In this document: positions 1 to 12,164 of the stretch, in pieces
Position numbering within the stretch: position 1 is the first letter of the stretch
Layout: each line of letters starts with the position of its first letter
Source of the DNA: Saxidomus purpurata
Taxonomy: Eukaryota > Mollusca > Bivalvia > Venerida > Veneridae
Length of the DNA: 64,000 nucleotides
NCBI GenBank assembly: GCA_022818135.1
Contig: JAFMSR010000019.1
Location: 3,205,357 to 3,269,356 of the forward strand
Reading direction: 5' to 3'
Program-made: the position numbers and the translations under genes
The notes under the pieces: model-generated
Told to the model about the DNA's origin: nothing
Database searches by the model: none
The model's input: only the letters and a program-made list of their open reading frames with translations

Positions 1-20
1 AGCAAGAAATATGGACTTAC

Positions 21-2496
21 CTAACCAGAATTCGCCAAATAATTCACCAAAACCGTTCCTATAGGCTTGCCAGTTTCTGTTAAAATCTACGGACCCGTCC
101 TGTCGCCTTTGTATAACAAGCCACGCCTCTCCACCCATCACCTCACAATATACCGGAGTAATCGCCCCTGTTGAACCTTCAATATACGTGTAGGGACAGT
201 TAAGAGGGGTCAGCCCAGTGAAGCCCCAAACTGTCTCAGTATGCTTTACTGGTTGCAGGTGCGGATGAGAATGTCGGGATAGAGGTGCTGAGACCGGTTT
301 GAGACAAATTTGAGACAGGTTTGAGACAGATCGGAGACTGGTCTGAAAAAGGTTCGAAGATTTTGTTCTTTGGCATTAAGCCCTCCTAAATACTTTTAAA
401 ATTATTATCAAACTAAATTAACACAGAGAAGCCTGTCCCAGAAAAGCTGCCAGGGAGGAATAAAAGAAACAATTCTGACAGGTCATTTTTGCGACTGTTG
501 TAATGATCTTACATACGGTCAGAAAATCGAAAAAGTAAAGGGCTTTAGTTACCATTTAGCAATTTTGACATTATTATCTAAATATTACATGTATTTAGAA
601 TGTCATGAAAAATTGACCGCAACTGCCGGGATTCGAACCGCAGGTCTCTGGAATACCGGTCCAGCGTGATATTTAATTAATATTCTCCAATCCAAGGTAG
701 TTTGTAAGCCGTTCGGCACTTCTATCTGTGCGACGTTAAAAGAAAAGCGCGCCATTCTGGTGCATACGTCAAGTTTATAACGTGATTTGTCATGAAAGAT
801 TTTACGTGGTGCAGGGGTTAGCACGCTGGACCGGTAATCCAGGCACCCGCAGTTCGAATCCCGGCAGTGGCGTTCGATTTTTCATGACATCCTAAATGAT
901 ATTTAATTCTATGAATTATGAAATTGCGTACCAACTTTGATGTCGAAGGTGCCATTGACCTTCCCTGTGGCTGTCACTGCTTCACGGCAGTTCTTAAAAG
1001 CTGAAAATGATGAAAATATACGACCAAAACAATACGTACGGCCTATACAATGAATATATTATGTTAATCTTTTTATACAGAGAAACTTTTCAAATATTTA
1101 AACTAAAATCCTTCTTATATGACCGTTATAGTTAAAAGTTACAGACGTGTTTGCATCATCAAGTTTTTACTGGAAAAGTGGCAACTACGTACGTGCGATA
1201 CCGGACGACAACGAAAGCCCTTGCCCGCTTAACAGAATTTTAAGTGTGTTACTGTTTTCAAAATTGTGATCTCGGCCGAAATTTCGCCACAGATTGGTGT
1301 TTTAGGTTTCAATTTTTTTGTATTTTAGCTTGTCATAAGCCTATCGGCGTATCCACAGCAGTGACTGGTGAACATGCCTGTGTAATACACTATTTCGATA
1401 TATGTAAAAACGGGCATATAAACCGTCCAAATCGATACAAGGAGTAAACATGATTTAAACATTTCTGTGAAAAACAGATGAAAACGTTTGTTTAAATTAC
1501 ACAAAATACAAACCTAATCACTCGGGATGTGCTCCATATGACATATCCTTACGCATCAGAGCTTCGCCATGTAAATTATTTGTAGATAAATCACGGCGGT
1601 TAGATATTTATCATGTTTTAAAATAAAATACCAAAGAGGGAAAAGTTAATGCCCTAAAAAGCGAAACATTGACTTTATGTGTAGAAAAAAAAGAAAGAAA
1701 CAGACTTACCACTAGAACTTGTTGTTGTTGTAGCCGGTGGTAATGTTGTTTTCATCGCGGTAGTTTTGCCAGCTGTGCTAACTATAGTTATTGAACTTTG
1801 TCTCGTTGCAATGTTCATAGGTGTTGTACTATGCGTTGTGTTTGTTCCTACGTGTGTTGACTGTGTGTTGAGATCGATAGTAGACTGTGACATATGTGTT
1901 GACATATCCGTAGCTGACATGTTGACCGGCATACTTGTAGAAACTGTTGTAGTTTCTGCTGACTGACGAGAAACCGTCGTGGTCGTCACGCTTTTATCCG
2001 AGTTCGAGCATTTAAGGTAACTGAGGCAGTTGTCTGTAATATTCTGAAAGAGAAAGTTGAGTGAAGTAATCTTCGATATGACATTTCACGAGCTATGCAG
2101 AATGCCTTGCTTCCGACTGATGTTGTATTTTTGTTTTGTTTTAAATTTTATTTACATTGGTACATTGACTGAACGCTGCCAAAAGTTTTGCCATGGTCAT
2201 GAAAATATAAGAGAGGACACTGAAGTGTGTTATTTCTAATCGTGAACAAAAAAGAAAATATGTATAGTCACCTTCATTTGCAGCAACAGTTGAGCATTTG
2301 TCGTTTTCAGGTTCGTGACTTCCTGCAGAAGGCTCGCGTGACCGGACGACAATACTTTGACAATCTTCTCAAGGTCCGCGATCCTATCTCCATGATCACC
2401 AAGCGCTCGCAGCACGTGCTCATCCGTCCAAGCAGTTTGCTCACCGGAAATAGATTGAAAGAATAACAAAAAGAAACAGATTTGCGATAACACCAT
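21..2496 (-). CDS. fibrinogen-related protein (FReP), 5' part; continues past left edge
   Basis: Secreted lectin-like protein; FReD proteins in molluscs commonly bind microbial glycans (family knowledge). Visible exons on the minus strand: 2496-2272, 2043-1710, 1000-932 and 176-21, with splice phases 0, 1, 1 and 1 agreeing at each join. The 261 visible residues comprise a signal peptide (about 1-18, [16 protein letters not shown]), a probable coiled coil (about 28-75), a short Cys-containing segment, a Thr/Ser-rich mucin-like linker (about 95-186), then the start of a fibrinogen C-terminal domain: KNCREAV near residue 189, [20 protein letters not shown], and [11 protein letters not shown]...FWLG. 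The start at 2496 was chosen over 2511 because it has the stronger Kozak context (A at -3, G at +4). The last visible donor is at 20-19, so the calcium- and ligand-binding half of the FReD lies outside the window. Exon 3 is only 69 nt. Family assignment is firm; ligand is unknown. Confidence 0.85.
600..895. repeat. inverted pair of tRNA-like SINE heads in FReP intron
   Basis: Two tRNA-like segments lie in opposite orientation: about 600-667 (minus) and 823-895 (plus). Both carry ACGCTGGACCGGTA and a B box like GTTCGAATCCCGGCAG, and both end in the same tail TTTTTCATGACAT. The right copy has a GGT position in a CCGGTAA loop but lacks U33 and a paired acceptor stem, so it is not a functional tRNA gene. 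The ends can pair as a long foldback. They sit in the intron between FReP exons 3 and 4. Confidence 0.6.
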
Positions 2497-2549
2497 GTTA
2501 AAACGAAGCATACGGCTTCGATATCGAAGAACAATGTCGGTTATCATTG

Positions 2550-3590
2550 TTTAAACATAAGTAGGTTATCTCAAAGTGGAAAATCGTGAATTTTAGTGGT
2601 TTAAAAGAGGTCACAAAGGCATAGAAAGTGTTGTCTAACTAGAATATAGGTCACTCATCGGTTAATCACCAGTCGTGTTTGCTCGGCCATATCCGAAGGG
2701 AAAACTTTGTGTTAAGACTTCATTATATGTACAAGAAAGTACTCTGGATGTACACAAACAACCTTATTTTTTACATTTTAATGTATTCGTTAAAACCAGT
2801 GTTGTCCGTATCCTGTATCAATACGGTTATTTTTTTATTCTTATTGGAGTCAATCTGAAGATTACTTCAACTGTATTTTTCGGCACAGCCTTGCTTGCCC
2901 GGAAGTTCGTAACCTTTCAATCACCAATGAAATGACGAGTAGAATGTATAACATTTTTTGAAATGAGAAATTTACGCTGTAAGGCACCTCTGATTGGATA
3001 ATACAGGGTGCATAGATTTACCAAAAACAACCGAAAAAGACCGAATAAGACTGAAAAAAGACCAAAAAGCAGTTTATGCAGACCGAAAAAAACTTTTCTT
3101 TCAAAAGATAATGTATCATTTATCATCTATTAAAGTTTAAAATAAATGAAGGAATTTGTAAATAGTCAATCGGTACTAGCGATATAACATAATGTTTAGA
3201 AAAAAAACTAGTTGCTTTCTGTGGTCGGCAGTATTTGTTTTTCGGTCCTTTTTAGTCATTTTACTTGATTTGTAAAACCATATTAACAAATATTTCATTT
3301 ATCCACGGACCTAGATCTATATAGTGAGAACGAAAATGGACAATAAAATACTCTTGCGTTTTCAGTTTTTCTTGAATTGATTAATGATTTAAGAAGTTAT
3401 TTAATTTCATAACTATCAACATAGTATGTTGTTACCTCCAAATAAATGTTAATTATATGTGTAGAGTATTTATACTTTCTCGGCCAGTGAGTAACTGTCA
3501 ATAATTCGAGTACATATTTATAAGAAAAACAAGGATTAAGTTTGTTTTCCAGATACATATGTCGCGATAGATATCTAATTTCTATTGGAG
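2550..3590. other. gene-free AT-rich spacer
   Basis: No supported exon or RNA gene. About 3010-3095 is an A/purine-rich run with repeated GACCGAA words, and about 3225-3260 carries a weak inverted counterpart (TTTTTCGGTCC). Confidence 0.5.
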
Positions 3591-3596
3591 ACAAAT

Positions 3597-3690
3597 TTGA
3601 TAAGTGGCCAGTCGGGAGAGCATTAGCACAACTTTGCAAGGGAAGTTACATGGGTTCGAATCCCGGTCAAGGTCCTGTTTATTTTCCTCA
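3597..3690 (+). repeat. tRNA-like SINE fragment
   Basis: Contains a B-box match (GGGTTCGAATCCCGGTC) preceded at proper distance by an A-box-like GTCGGGAGAGCATTAG. The acceptor arm does not pair, so this is a SINE head or tRNA relic rather than a gene. Confidence 0.4.
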
Positions 3691-4026
3691 CCTTGTGACG
3701 TTTGACGCCTTCCGACCCGATGTAATTATTTTTTACTAAATAAATCTACCTAACAATCGCTTTCATATACTAAAATTTGCGCCGACTATCTTACAGGTGG
3801 TTCTTGTTATTATTGTCGTCTGCCCGAAACGGTGATTTTTATCCGCCAGGTCCGGTTGATCAGTTTATTTTGTTTTGTTTAACTTTGGCTGTAGGCGACG
3901 GCTATTAAATCGAAACATGTTTTGCGGTTGATCATATTGAAATATTTAAGATTGCGAGTTAACACATTTGATGAAATATATAGTAAAACTTTAAACTAAA
4001 TTACTTATAAATTTTTATGTATTGAT

Positions 4027-6436
4027 ATGGCGAATTTAAGAACACCGGCAATATTTGTCATTTTAGGGATTTCTGTAATATGTTTATACAGCCAGTTTCA
4101 TAAGATAGAGGATCTAAAAGGAACTAATGGTGAGTTGAATTACTTCCTAGTCTAACAAAAAAGCTTAAAGTCCCAGGAGCACAATTACATGTGGCTTTTA
4201 TTTTAACACGAAAGATGTCTTACCGGCGGAAATGACCTTTATTTGTACCAAAAACATTCCTAACTAAGCTATTTAAATCGAGAAATACATTAAAGAAAGA
4301 AAGGATAGTACGTGTTTTTAGTGATATGGCAAAAAAGAAAAAAGCCTTTCTGGCAACCTTGAAAGTGAAGAAACGACTTGAATACGAAAGAAAGGCATAT
4401 GCCAACGCTGTTTAGAGTAAATAGAACATGGTTCTATCATTATCCAGTAAATTACATTTTATATTATAAAATTCAAAGTGATCCAGGGACTTTAAAATCA
4501 ATGCTCTCTTTAGGGGATCCACTCGGACAGTATCAGCGCTTCTTTCCAATAATTCAAAATTGATGGACGTTTGCTACAGTTTTTTTATGTACATGTATAT
4601 AGTCCCAAAAATGTTACCTTACATAAAATTTCTTCAAACTTGGCATTTTGATTGAGAATCAGTTTTAAAACAGAAATCTGAATTAAAAATCATTGGTCAC
4701 CGGCATTGATCTTGAATTATCTGCCCTTGAAAGTCAGAAAGCATAACAAATTGCTGTGTTCAAGGGACAAAGTGATAGAAAATAGCTATCAAATAATAAG
4801 TGTTACAAGACATACACGAGTTTATCTAAAGTTAAAAATACCATCAACACTAGGTTAACGTTGAAAACTTCAAGGAATGACCCTGTAATGAGAAAAGACA
4901 CCAACTTTAAATCATCATCATCACTGACTGAACATGATGTGTACGTTACTAGTTTCTTTTCTAGTATCAGTAATGTGTGCATTACTATTTATCCTTTTTA
5001 GTATCAGTAGTATCTTGCACATCGTATGTTAGAAACTGATTAAAAACGTAAGATATGTATTATAGTCGGGACGTTTAATCGGCCCTCAGTCGCATAATAG
5101 CGCTCGGACTGAAACCCTCGTGCCATTATGCTACTTGCTGTGAGCCAATTATCACGTCCCGACCCGGCTCAGCCGTGTATCATCTTCTAAATAACAGAAA
5201 CACATGCAAATAAAGGCTACTAAGTAAAAAAGTAAAAAAAAAAAAAAAAATAAATAAACAACAACAACAACAACATTTGTTGCTTCCCAACAGTGGTCCT
5301 TGTTCACATGTTCGACTGTAATTTTTAACAGGCACGAATAGGTTTAAAAACAGATGCTAACCTAGGGATTAATTTTCTTTTCCCTAGGTTAAGGACACTA
5401 TATCAAAATTATCTCAATTTCAGATATGGTTGCCGAAGATGTTGAAAATGTGACAAGAGCAGTCGAGTATAAGCCCAGAGGCAGTCTCTTGTTTCAACCA
5501 AATGAAGCCATTGAGTTCCCGACAGTTACTAACGGCTCACCACGAATTCCTCACATATTTCATCAGATATGTGACAGTGAAACGATTCTTGATATTTTTT
5601 CTGATTCTATGCAGTCCTTTGTTGAGAACAACCCGACATGGGAGTACAGATTTTGGACATATGACTCGGGCAGGAAATTTTTGGCAAAATATTATTCCTT
5701 TCTTGTTGACATATATGACGGATTCAATGGAAGTGTTAAGTCGTCTGATGTGTTGCGTTTGGCGCTTTTACACGAACATGGAGGCGTTTATGCCGATTTA
5801 GACGTGAGAAATCTACGACCTCTTAACATAACAACGGTCAAGTATGCATGTATAGTGCCGACGGAGCCATTTGAACATAGCGCTATAGGCTTCGGAAAGG
5901 AATTTGCCTTAAGTAACGCATTACTGATGTGCAGACCGGGCCATCCTTTCTTCAAGCACTTGCTTCTAAATTTACAAGTGTCGCATCACGAGGATTCTCC
6001 TGTCATGGCAACAGGTCCCGGGTATCTAACCCGGATATATCTATTATACAATAATATATCTGAAGAAGACATACGGATACCAAAAAAGCACAATAGTTCG
6101 AATTCGCCGTATTTCTATAAAGGGCTACTCCCAGAAGACGACAACGATGCTATTTATATTCCGAATTCTCAATACTTCATGGATAACGTCGACACCGCTT
6201 TTATGTCAGGTGGAGAACTTAGAGCGTGCCTTGATCGACCCAATGATAGCATAGAACTTTTAACCCGCACGTGCAACGAGTTTGAACACCGTAAAACTTT
6301 GCGGGAAAAGAGAACGTTTACATTTACATTTCATTTCTGGTTCCACATGTGGACTATGTCAAAGGACACTTTGAAAACTTACAAAAAGCGCCACGTGAGA
6401 GAAGTCATTCCCAAGTGTGTGCTTTATCAGGAATGA
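4027..6436 (+). CDS. GT32-like glycosyltransferase, type II membrane protein
   Basis: Predicted Golgi glycosyltransferase of the Gly_transf_sug/GT32 group (Och1- and A4GALT-related), transferring a sugar from a nucleotide donor. Two exons: 4027-4129 and 5424-6436. The donor (G|GTGAGT) leaves one base and the acceptor (CAATTTCAG|AT) supplies two, joining as a GAT codon and giving 371 residues. Exon 1 encodes a short cytosolic N-terminus and a signal anchor (about 8-22, AIFVILGISVICLY). The catalytic part shows RIPHIFHQ (75-82), KSSDVLRL (about 140), the DXD metal-binding motif in GGVYADLDVRN (D159-D161) and TGPGYLTR, all typical of the family. Several N-glycosylation sequons are present. AATAAA at 6643-6648 could serve as the polyadenylation signal. 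Acceptor and donor sugars cannot be told from sequence. The 1.3-kb intron is largely repeats. Confidence 0.85.
4157..4450 (-). repeat. interspersed repeat family R1, copy 1 (GT32 intron)
   Basis: Matches, in opposite orientation, the copies at about 10135-10400 and 49530-49800. Shared words include TAAAGTCCCAGGA at one end, the AAAGATGTCTTACCGGCGGAA block (read here as TCTTACCGGCGGAAATGACC), and a TAGAACATGGTTCTATCAT end also seen near 49545. No coding capacity. Probably a short non-autonomous element. Confidence 0.6.
4765..5190 (-). repeat. interspersed repeat R2, copy 1 (GT32 intron)
   Basis: Inverted relative to a second copy at about 59310-59760. Shared words include AAAGTGATAGAAAATAG, CATCAACACTAGG, CTTCAAGGAATG and a GC-rich palindromic end with GCATAATGGCACGAGGG (here in reverse complement) bounded by CGGGACGT-like motifs. 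The GC-rich end is able to form a hairpin. Confidence 0.6.
5230..5276. repeat. poly(A) and (CAA)n microsatellite
   Basis: A run of A followed by AAATAAATAAA and five CAA units. It lies just after repeat R2 in the GT32 intron. Confidence 0.8.
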
Positions 6437-6649
6437 CGTTCTAGCAGATCTAAATATAGAAGTAAAATTCATTTTTGACTTGACGTTCAAAAACGGTCAA
6501 GGAAAAATATCGCATAGTTTTATGATAGATTGTCTGCTACAGTAATTAAATGTTTACTAAACGCCGATACGGAAATTTAGTAGAGTTCGAAACTGTGTCT
6601 GCACCTTTAAATTATCGAAATTCAACGATAAAAGCCGAGGGGAATAAAG

Positions 6650-9600
6650 TTGACTTTTAAGTTTTCGAAAGTAAACGGCCACTAGGACATTCACATCTTA
6701 CCTGAAGTTAACATAGAGAGGCAATAACCTCTTTTATGAAAATAAAATGCACAGTCGGACATTAGTCAAAATATCTTAGGACATTAATTTAGTAATTAAA
6801 ACAAGTCTTTTTAAACACAGTACTATAAAAACTATCCTCACTAAAATATTGCTGATAAATTGAGTGATGATATATTGAGTATGTCTGATATTATTCATTA
6901 AATCTTAGACTTTAAATTGAACAAGGCCACTCATTTCTTTGTATGTACATTGAACTTTAAACAAATCAAAGTACTGAAGGTACTGATTGGGATGGATCAT
7001 GGAAGCACTGGACAGGCGGTTTGTTTTTAACTCGTGTCGATATTGAGAAAGAATAGGATTGTTATCAGGGCCTGAACTAAATACAGCATTTTGTTATTAG
7101 GGTGGTTTTAGTATAAAGTCCAAAATAACACGGAGATATAGCTTATCCTATAGAAACAATGGTGCCGGAGGATTACTGAGATTCAACAATATTTGAGACA
7201 CTATTATTTACTAGAAATTAACTGTGACTGACTACCATCAGTTTATTCCATCACACCTACTGGGGCGTGCAAACATATCATATTTATAGAAAGTTGATGT
7301 AACCATTACACGACAAATATTTCCTGAAAGCGCTTTTCTCCCGCTGTTTTTCGGTTTATCCCTACACATAACATGTTAGTAAAATTCCCGGTATGTGGTC
7401 GTGTTAAGCAGTCATTTAAATATTTGCAGTTATATAAACTATATTCTATTATACATGTATACAAGAAAACCATTGATGCAAAGCATCAAAGGTCGCCGCT
7501 AAAGAATTGAACAAGAGCAAAGGAAATGTAGAGTTTTTTATTTGTAACAGGAATACAAAAATAATAATGCTGTTAAATTGTGTTTGAGCATTAACATGTT
7601 ACAAAGATTGTAATAAAGAATATATAATGAATAAGTTCACCCATCAAAATATGACCACTTCAAGGCGTGATTCATTTCAATTTTAAATTCGTAAAATACA
7701 GTTGCGTAATATTTAAAAGAAATATATATCCAAAAGTATTACACCGACAACTAAAATAGTTTAGTTTGTATTTTCTGTTTCTTACTTCTTGAAAATGATC
7801 CAGCTGAATCAAAGTTTTGTGAAAACATTGTGAGTATAACATACACATATCGTACCGTTGTAAGAAGACTTTTTGAATAACAGTTTCAGAAGAGTGCTCC
7901 AAGTTAATACTTTGTTCATTGACCTGGTGTTACAACAGCTGAGTTATCTGCTAATTTTGTATACACGGAGTGGATAGCTTTATTGTTTACAACACGTGAG
8001 AACTATTTTCAACTTTCTGAAAATAGATTATGATTCACTTTCCGAATACTCCACGCACCTGTTACTACGTCACGCTATGGTCACATGGTAAGTTTGCGCC
8101 AATACTTCCAGCAACAATATTAGCATATTTCTACGCTATGCAAACGATATGCAAATTAACATTCTTTCAGCTATTTGTCAAACTCAAAATGCAAAAGCAA
8201 CCGCATTGTCGGGCGATTTCTGCAAGTCCAACGTGCAATAGATCTAGCTTATTTTGTATATGTGTGCAATAGCTTACCTAGCCTAATTAATTTGGCGTTT
8301 CAGTGTGACCCCTTTCACAGATCTGATATTTTTTAACTGTCACACCATTTTGTAGAAGGCGGACAGCTATTAAATGTCAACCTGTACAATCGGTTTGCCT
8401 TCGAAGTGCAAATAGCGAGACTATAGCTTACCCAGTGAAGTTACCACATAAAGGGAAATAACCACAGTAACGTAAACATGTAGCGTGTACGGAAAAGAAC
8501 GGCTATTGGTTGTTAGTTGTTCCAATTTTCAATATCACAACGTTTAATTCATAACGGAAACACACCGAAAAACGGCTTACGTGTTGAATTGTTCAGTCAA
8601 GTGTGTCTGTACAATTTTAAGTGTCCCTTCCATGGAAGGAACAATCAGTCAAAATATACCTTGACTATTTGAAATCGTGCACCGCATGAGGGAATAAATT
8701 AAAAGATTAAAAAAAAAAAAAAAACAATATTACAAATACTTTTTTTGTAAAACTTTATTGTCTATGGGTAAAATTATCTTGCATCGAATAATCTTGGAAA
8801 AAAAATTAAGTCACAAGCCCCTCCACATACAAAAAAAAAATCCCATTCCAGAGAGTCTGCCGCACTTCAGTGCGGCGACAATAAATTATACGCTCTCCAG
8901 TGGTATATCTTTTAGGAAAATTGAACGTAAAACTATGTCAGACGGCCTTTACAGAAATCAGCAATTTCTAATAGATTTTTAGTACATCCACTTTACTCGC
9001 GATGCAGGGTACGGATCTCATGATTTCACTCGGTACGTGTAGGCTATTTACGTTGTTCAGTATCGAAACTATCTATAGATGTATGCCGTAGTTGTAGTCG
9101 AGAGGAACAAAGTCGTTGAATATATTTAAGCGGTATGAAATGTGATTGACCAACGCGATAAGAATTAGACATGAGGATGAACTAGAAAATTGTGTTTTAG
9201 AAAAACGTCTGCTCCCCCACCCAGACTCCCTTCCAAGGTGACCTTTATTTTGTCCTATTCCAAACCACTTTAACCTTGAATTATGACTATCTGACCAAAT
9301 TACAATATACACAACTCATGCTTCCCTGAAAGTTTTATGAAAATCCAACAATGGGTTTTCAAGATGAAGAACGGAAAAACGTAGACAGACAGACGGACAA
9401 GCAGACAGACGGCAATAGGAAAACAATTTGAGACCCCTTGAAAGGATAGAGACATACAATAATATGAGGGTAAAGATTGAACATTGTCTTTATACGCATT
9501 TTATATAGCCACGAATTTCCGTCTGTTCGTTCATGTTAAAATGGTCAGTGTATATGACTGCATATATTTCAAACTTAAAAATCTCGGTCATTTGAAAAGC

Positions 9601-10130
9601 AATTTGCACGAAATAAACGTGCATTGGTAGTTATTGAAAACATAATTGATGTGGAGTGAAGCGTTTTAAAATAAACTTTGCATACATCTACGGAATCCCA
9701 TTTATGACAAAACATTTTGTAGGACACTCGTACCAAGTTTGTTCTAAGGAGTGTCAAACGGACTGTATAGTCCGGTAAAAGCAGCCCCAAGAATCATCTA
9801 ACCTAGACACAATTGCAAACGTTTAAAATTGTATATTTTCAAGTTGCCAAATGCCTAACCTATTACCAAGAAAAAATCCCACGCCTAGGTGTTGGTTGAA
9901 GTACTAAAATTGACACCCAAATACATACATTGTTATTTTTACTCTTTCTTGATTTCATCTTTGAATACAATTTAAATCTTAAACATTTAAAAGTCACTAC
10001 TGGTATGGACAATTTGAAAGCAAAACCAAAAACAATAAATCATCCAAGTCCAATGATCTCTTTCAATATCCTTACATTGCAAAATAAACATACTGATAGG
10101 ATAATGATAGAACTCTAAACCAATGATGAT
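6650..10130. other. gene-free spacer downstream of the GT32 gene
   Basis: No supported exon. Stops are frequent in all frames. About 9140-9450 resembles an old repeat: it ends in a (CAGA)n-like tract at 9383-9412 followed by GGCAATAGGAAAACAATTTG. An ATG-initiated stretch at 8030-8089 ends in a GTAAGT donor but has no recognisable partner exon. Confidence 0.5.
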
Positions 10131-10134
10131 ATGT

Positions 10135-10405
10135 TCATTTCTTGTGTATTAAAGTCGCTTTTTCACGAAAAAGAGTTGCCAGAAAGCATTCCTTCTTTAT
10201 TTTTTGCATCATCAATGATAAAAATATTGCTTGCTCTATATCGCGAACATGTATATCAATTAAAAAGTAAAGTTATGAAAGTTTTTTGTAAAAATAAAGG
10301 TGATTTCCGACGGTAAGACATCTTTCTTGGTAAAATAAAAGCTACTTGCCAATGTAGTCCTGGGACTTTAATTTCCATATAAAAGCTACTTGTCAATGTA
10401 GTCCT
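10135..10405 (+). repeat. interspersed repeat family R1, copy 2
   Basis: Contains AAGTCGCTTTTTCACG, AAATAAAGGTGATTTCCG, GGTAAGACATCTTTCTTGG and TCCTGGGACTTTAA, as in copies 1 and 3. The end is locally duplicated: AAAAGCTACTTG...CAATGTAGTCC occurs twice, about 43 bases apart. Confidence 0.65.
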
Positions 10406-10660
10406 ATTCATCAATAACTTCAACAATGTCAATTTTGTAATAAAAATGGTATTGCATACGTCTACCTTTTGAAAATACCAACACTGTGGTTTTAGAAGTA
10501 TATTAAGAAAGTTTCTACAGGTTACAATATTGCTCATCAATGTTTAGTGCTTTTTGTAGGTATTTTGCACTTTCAGTATCAATAACTGTGCCATCAGCAT
10601 ATTAGAGTATGAAGATTTTCAGATATTCTACTACCATATCATCAAATTCATATTTTTAGC

Positions 10661-11520
10661 TCACCTGGCACAAAGTTCCAGGTGAGGTATTAGGATCGCC
10701 TTCCGTCCGTCGTACGTCCGTTCGTTCGTCCACCATTTCTTTCAAACGACATCTACTTTGAAACCACTGGGCCAATGTTGATGAAACTTTGCAGGGATGC
10801 TCCTTGCATGAAGTTCTCTCAAAGCTGTTAAAAGAATTCCATTCAATGCAGAACTCTGATTGCTATTGCAACAAATAGGAAAAACTTTAAAACTCTTCTT
10901 CTCTGAAACCACAAGGCCTAGAGCTAAGATATTTAGCATGTTGCATTGTCGAGTTGGACATCTACCAAGATTGTTCAAATTATGACCCTCGGGTCAAAAT
11001 TGACCCCGCACGGGGGTCACTTAGTTTTGCATAGCCTTATATAGGAAACACTTTTAAAATCTTCTTTTCTGAAACCACAAGGCCATGAGCTTAGATATTT
11101 GGCATGTACCATTGGCTAGCCGACCTCTACCAAGATTGTTCAAATTATGCCCCGGATCAAAATTGACCCCGCACGGGGGGTCACTTAGATTTACATTGGC
11201 TTATATAGGAAAAACTTAAAAAAAATTCTTCTCTGAAACCACAAGGCCCAGAGCTTAGATATTTGGTATGTAGCATTGTCTTGTAAACCTCTACCAAGAT
11301 TATTCAAATTATGACCCCCGGATCAAAATTGACCCCGCGAGGGGGTTCACTTAGTTTTACATAGGCTAATATTGGAAACAACTTTAAAAATCTTCTTCTC
11401 TGAAACCACAAGGCCTAGAGCTTAGATATTTGGCATGTAGCATTGCCTAGTAGACCCTCTTCAAAGTGTGTTCAAATTATGCCCCTGGGGTCAAAATTGG
11501 CCTTTCCCGGGGGGGGGCAT
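10661..11520 (-). mobile_element. pearl/HINE-like element with four ~166-bp monomers
   Basis: Begins with a hairpin-capable end (AGCTCACCTGGCACAAAG, then CCAGGTGAG), followed by GTCCGTCG-rich sequence and four tandem monomers. The marker CCACAAGGCC recurs at about 10908, 11075, 11238 and 11405. Each monomer carries TCAAAATTGACCCCG and a GGGGTCACTTAG block. No ORF, so non-autonomous. The same element lies in the other orientation at 51299-52613. The name rests on resemblance to published bivalve pearl and HINE structure. Confidence 0.7.
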
Positions 11521-11539
11521 TTGTTTTACAGAGATGTAT

Positions 11540-11830
11540 ATAGGAACAAAAAAAAACAAAAATAATATCAAACAGGGAATGCCACGTACCAAAAACGTAG
11601 CCTCCCCAAAACGAGCCCCACAGCACCCAGAACACACACACACACACAAACATACACTACCAACACACACTAGCATACAAAGCAAACACACGAGGACAAA
11701 ACGAACAATTAAAGGAACATAGTGGGGCACCGCCTTGGAACGGTCAGTGGCAAAAACACCACTGGGGAGCTTAAACCGGTTTATGGTGCGCACCCAACCT
11801 CACTCTTACCCCCACCATGTTCCAAAGTCA
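11540..11830 (+). repeat. dispersed repeat block R3 with (CA)n tract
   Basis: Shares with 41195-41330 (inverted) a 55-60 bp block containing ACCAAAAACGTAGCCTCC and CAAAACGAGCCCCACAGCAC. A short (CA)n tract at 11632-11648 follows. Downstream, GGGGCACCGCCTTGGAACGG and AACACCACTGGGGAGC look like conserved repeat sequence. The block abuts the pearl-like element, suggesting nested insertion. Confidence 0.55.
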
Positions 11831-12164
11831 CAGGACAGTGTAAATAAAAGTAATCCCTGCTAGGTGAATCTCTAACACACGCAATGGAAACAAAAGGCAT
11901 GGTATGTAAAACACAAAAATGCTCGTGTATAAATATATAAAAAGCAAACCTTGAGAACCAAAAAACGTATGTACTCAATGCAGAACCTATTTGGTACAAA
12001 CATGTATATAACATTGTCTAGTAATCTTCCACCAGGCAAGTGGACTTGTACCAAGGTGAGCGATATAGGGAAATCTTGGCCCTCTTGTTCAGTTAACACC
12101 TTCTACAACATACAACACCACTAGTAGCAGAGATAGGCTTTCACCTTGAAGTTGGCAAACACCG

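Noticed and set aside
21..360. Longer version of FReP exon 4 extending upstream in frame to an acceptor near 343
   Set aside because: Its phase does not fit exon 3, and the extra residues do not resemble FReD, whereas the acceptor at 178-177 fits in phase and restores the domain.
812..880. Functional tRNA-Thr gene
   Set aside because: Lacks U33 and a pairing acceptor stem, and its tail matches a second inverted copy, so it is SINE-derived.
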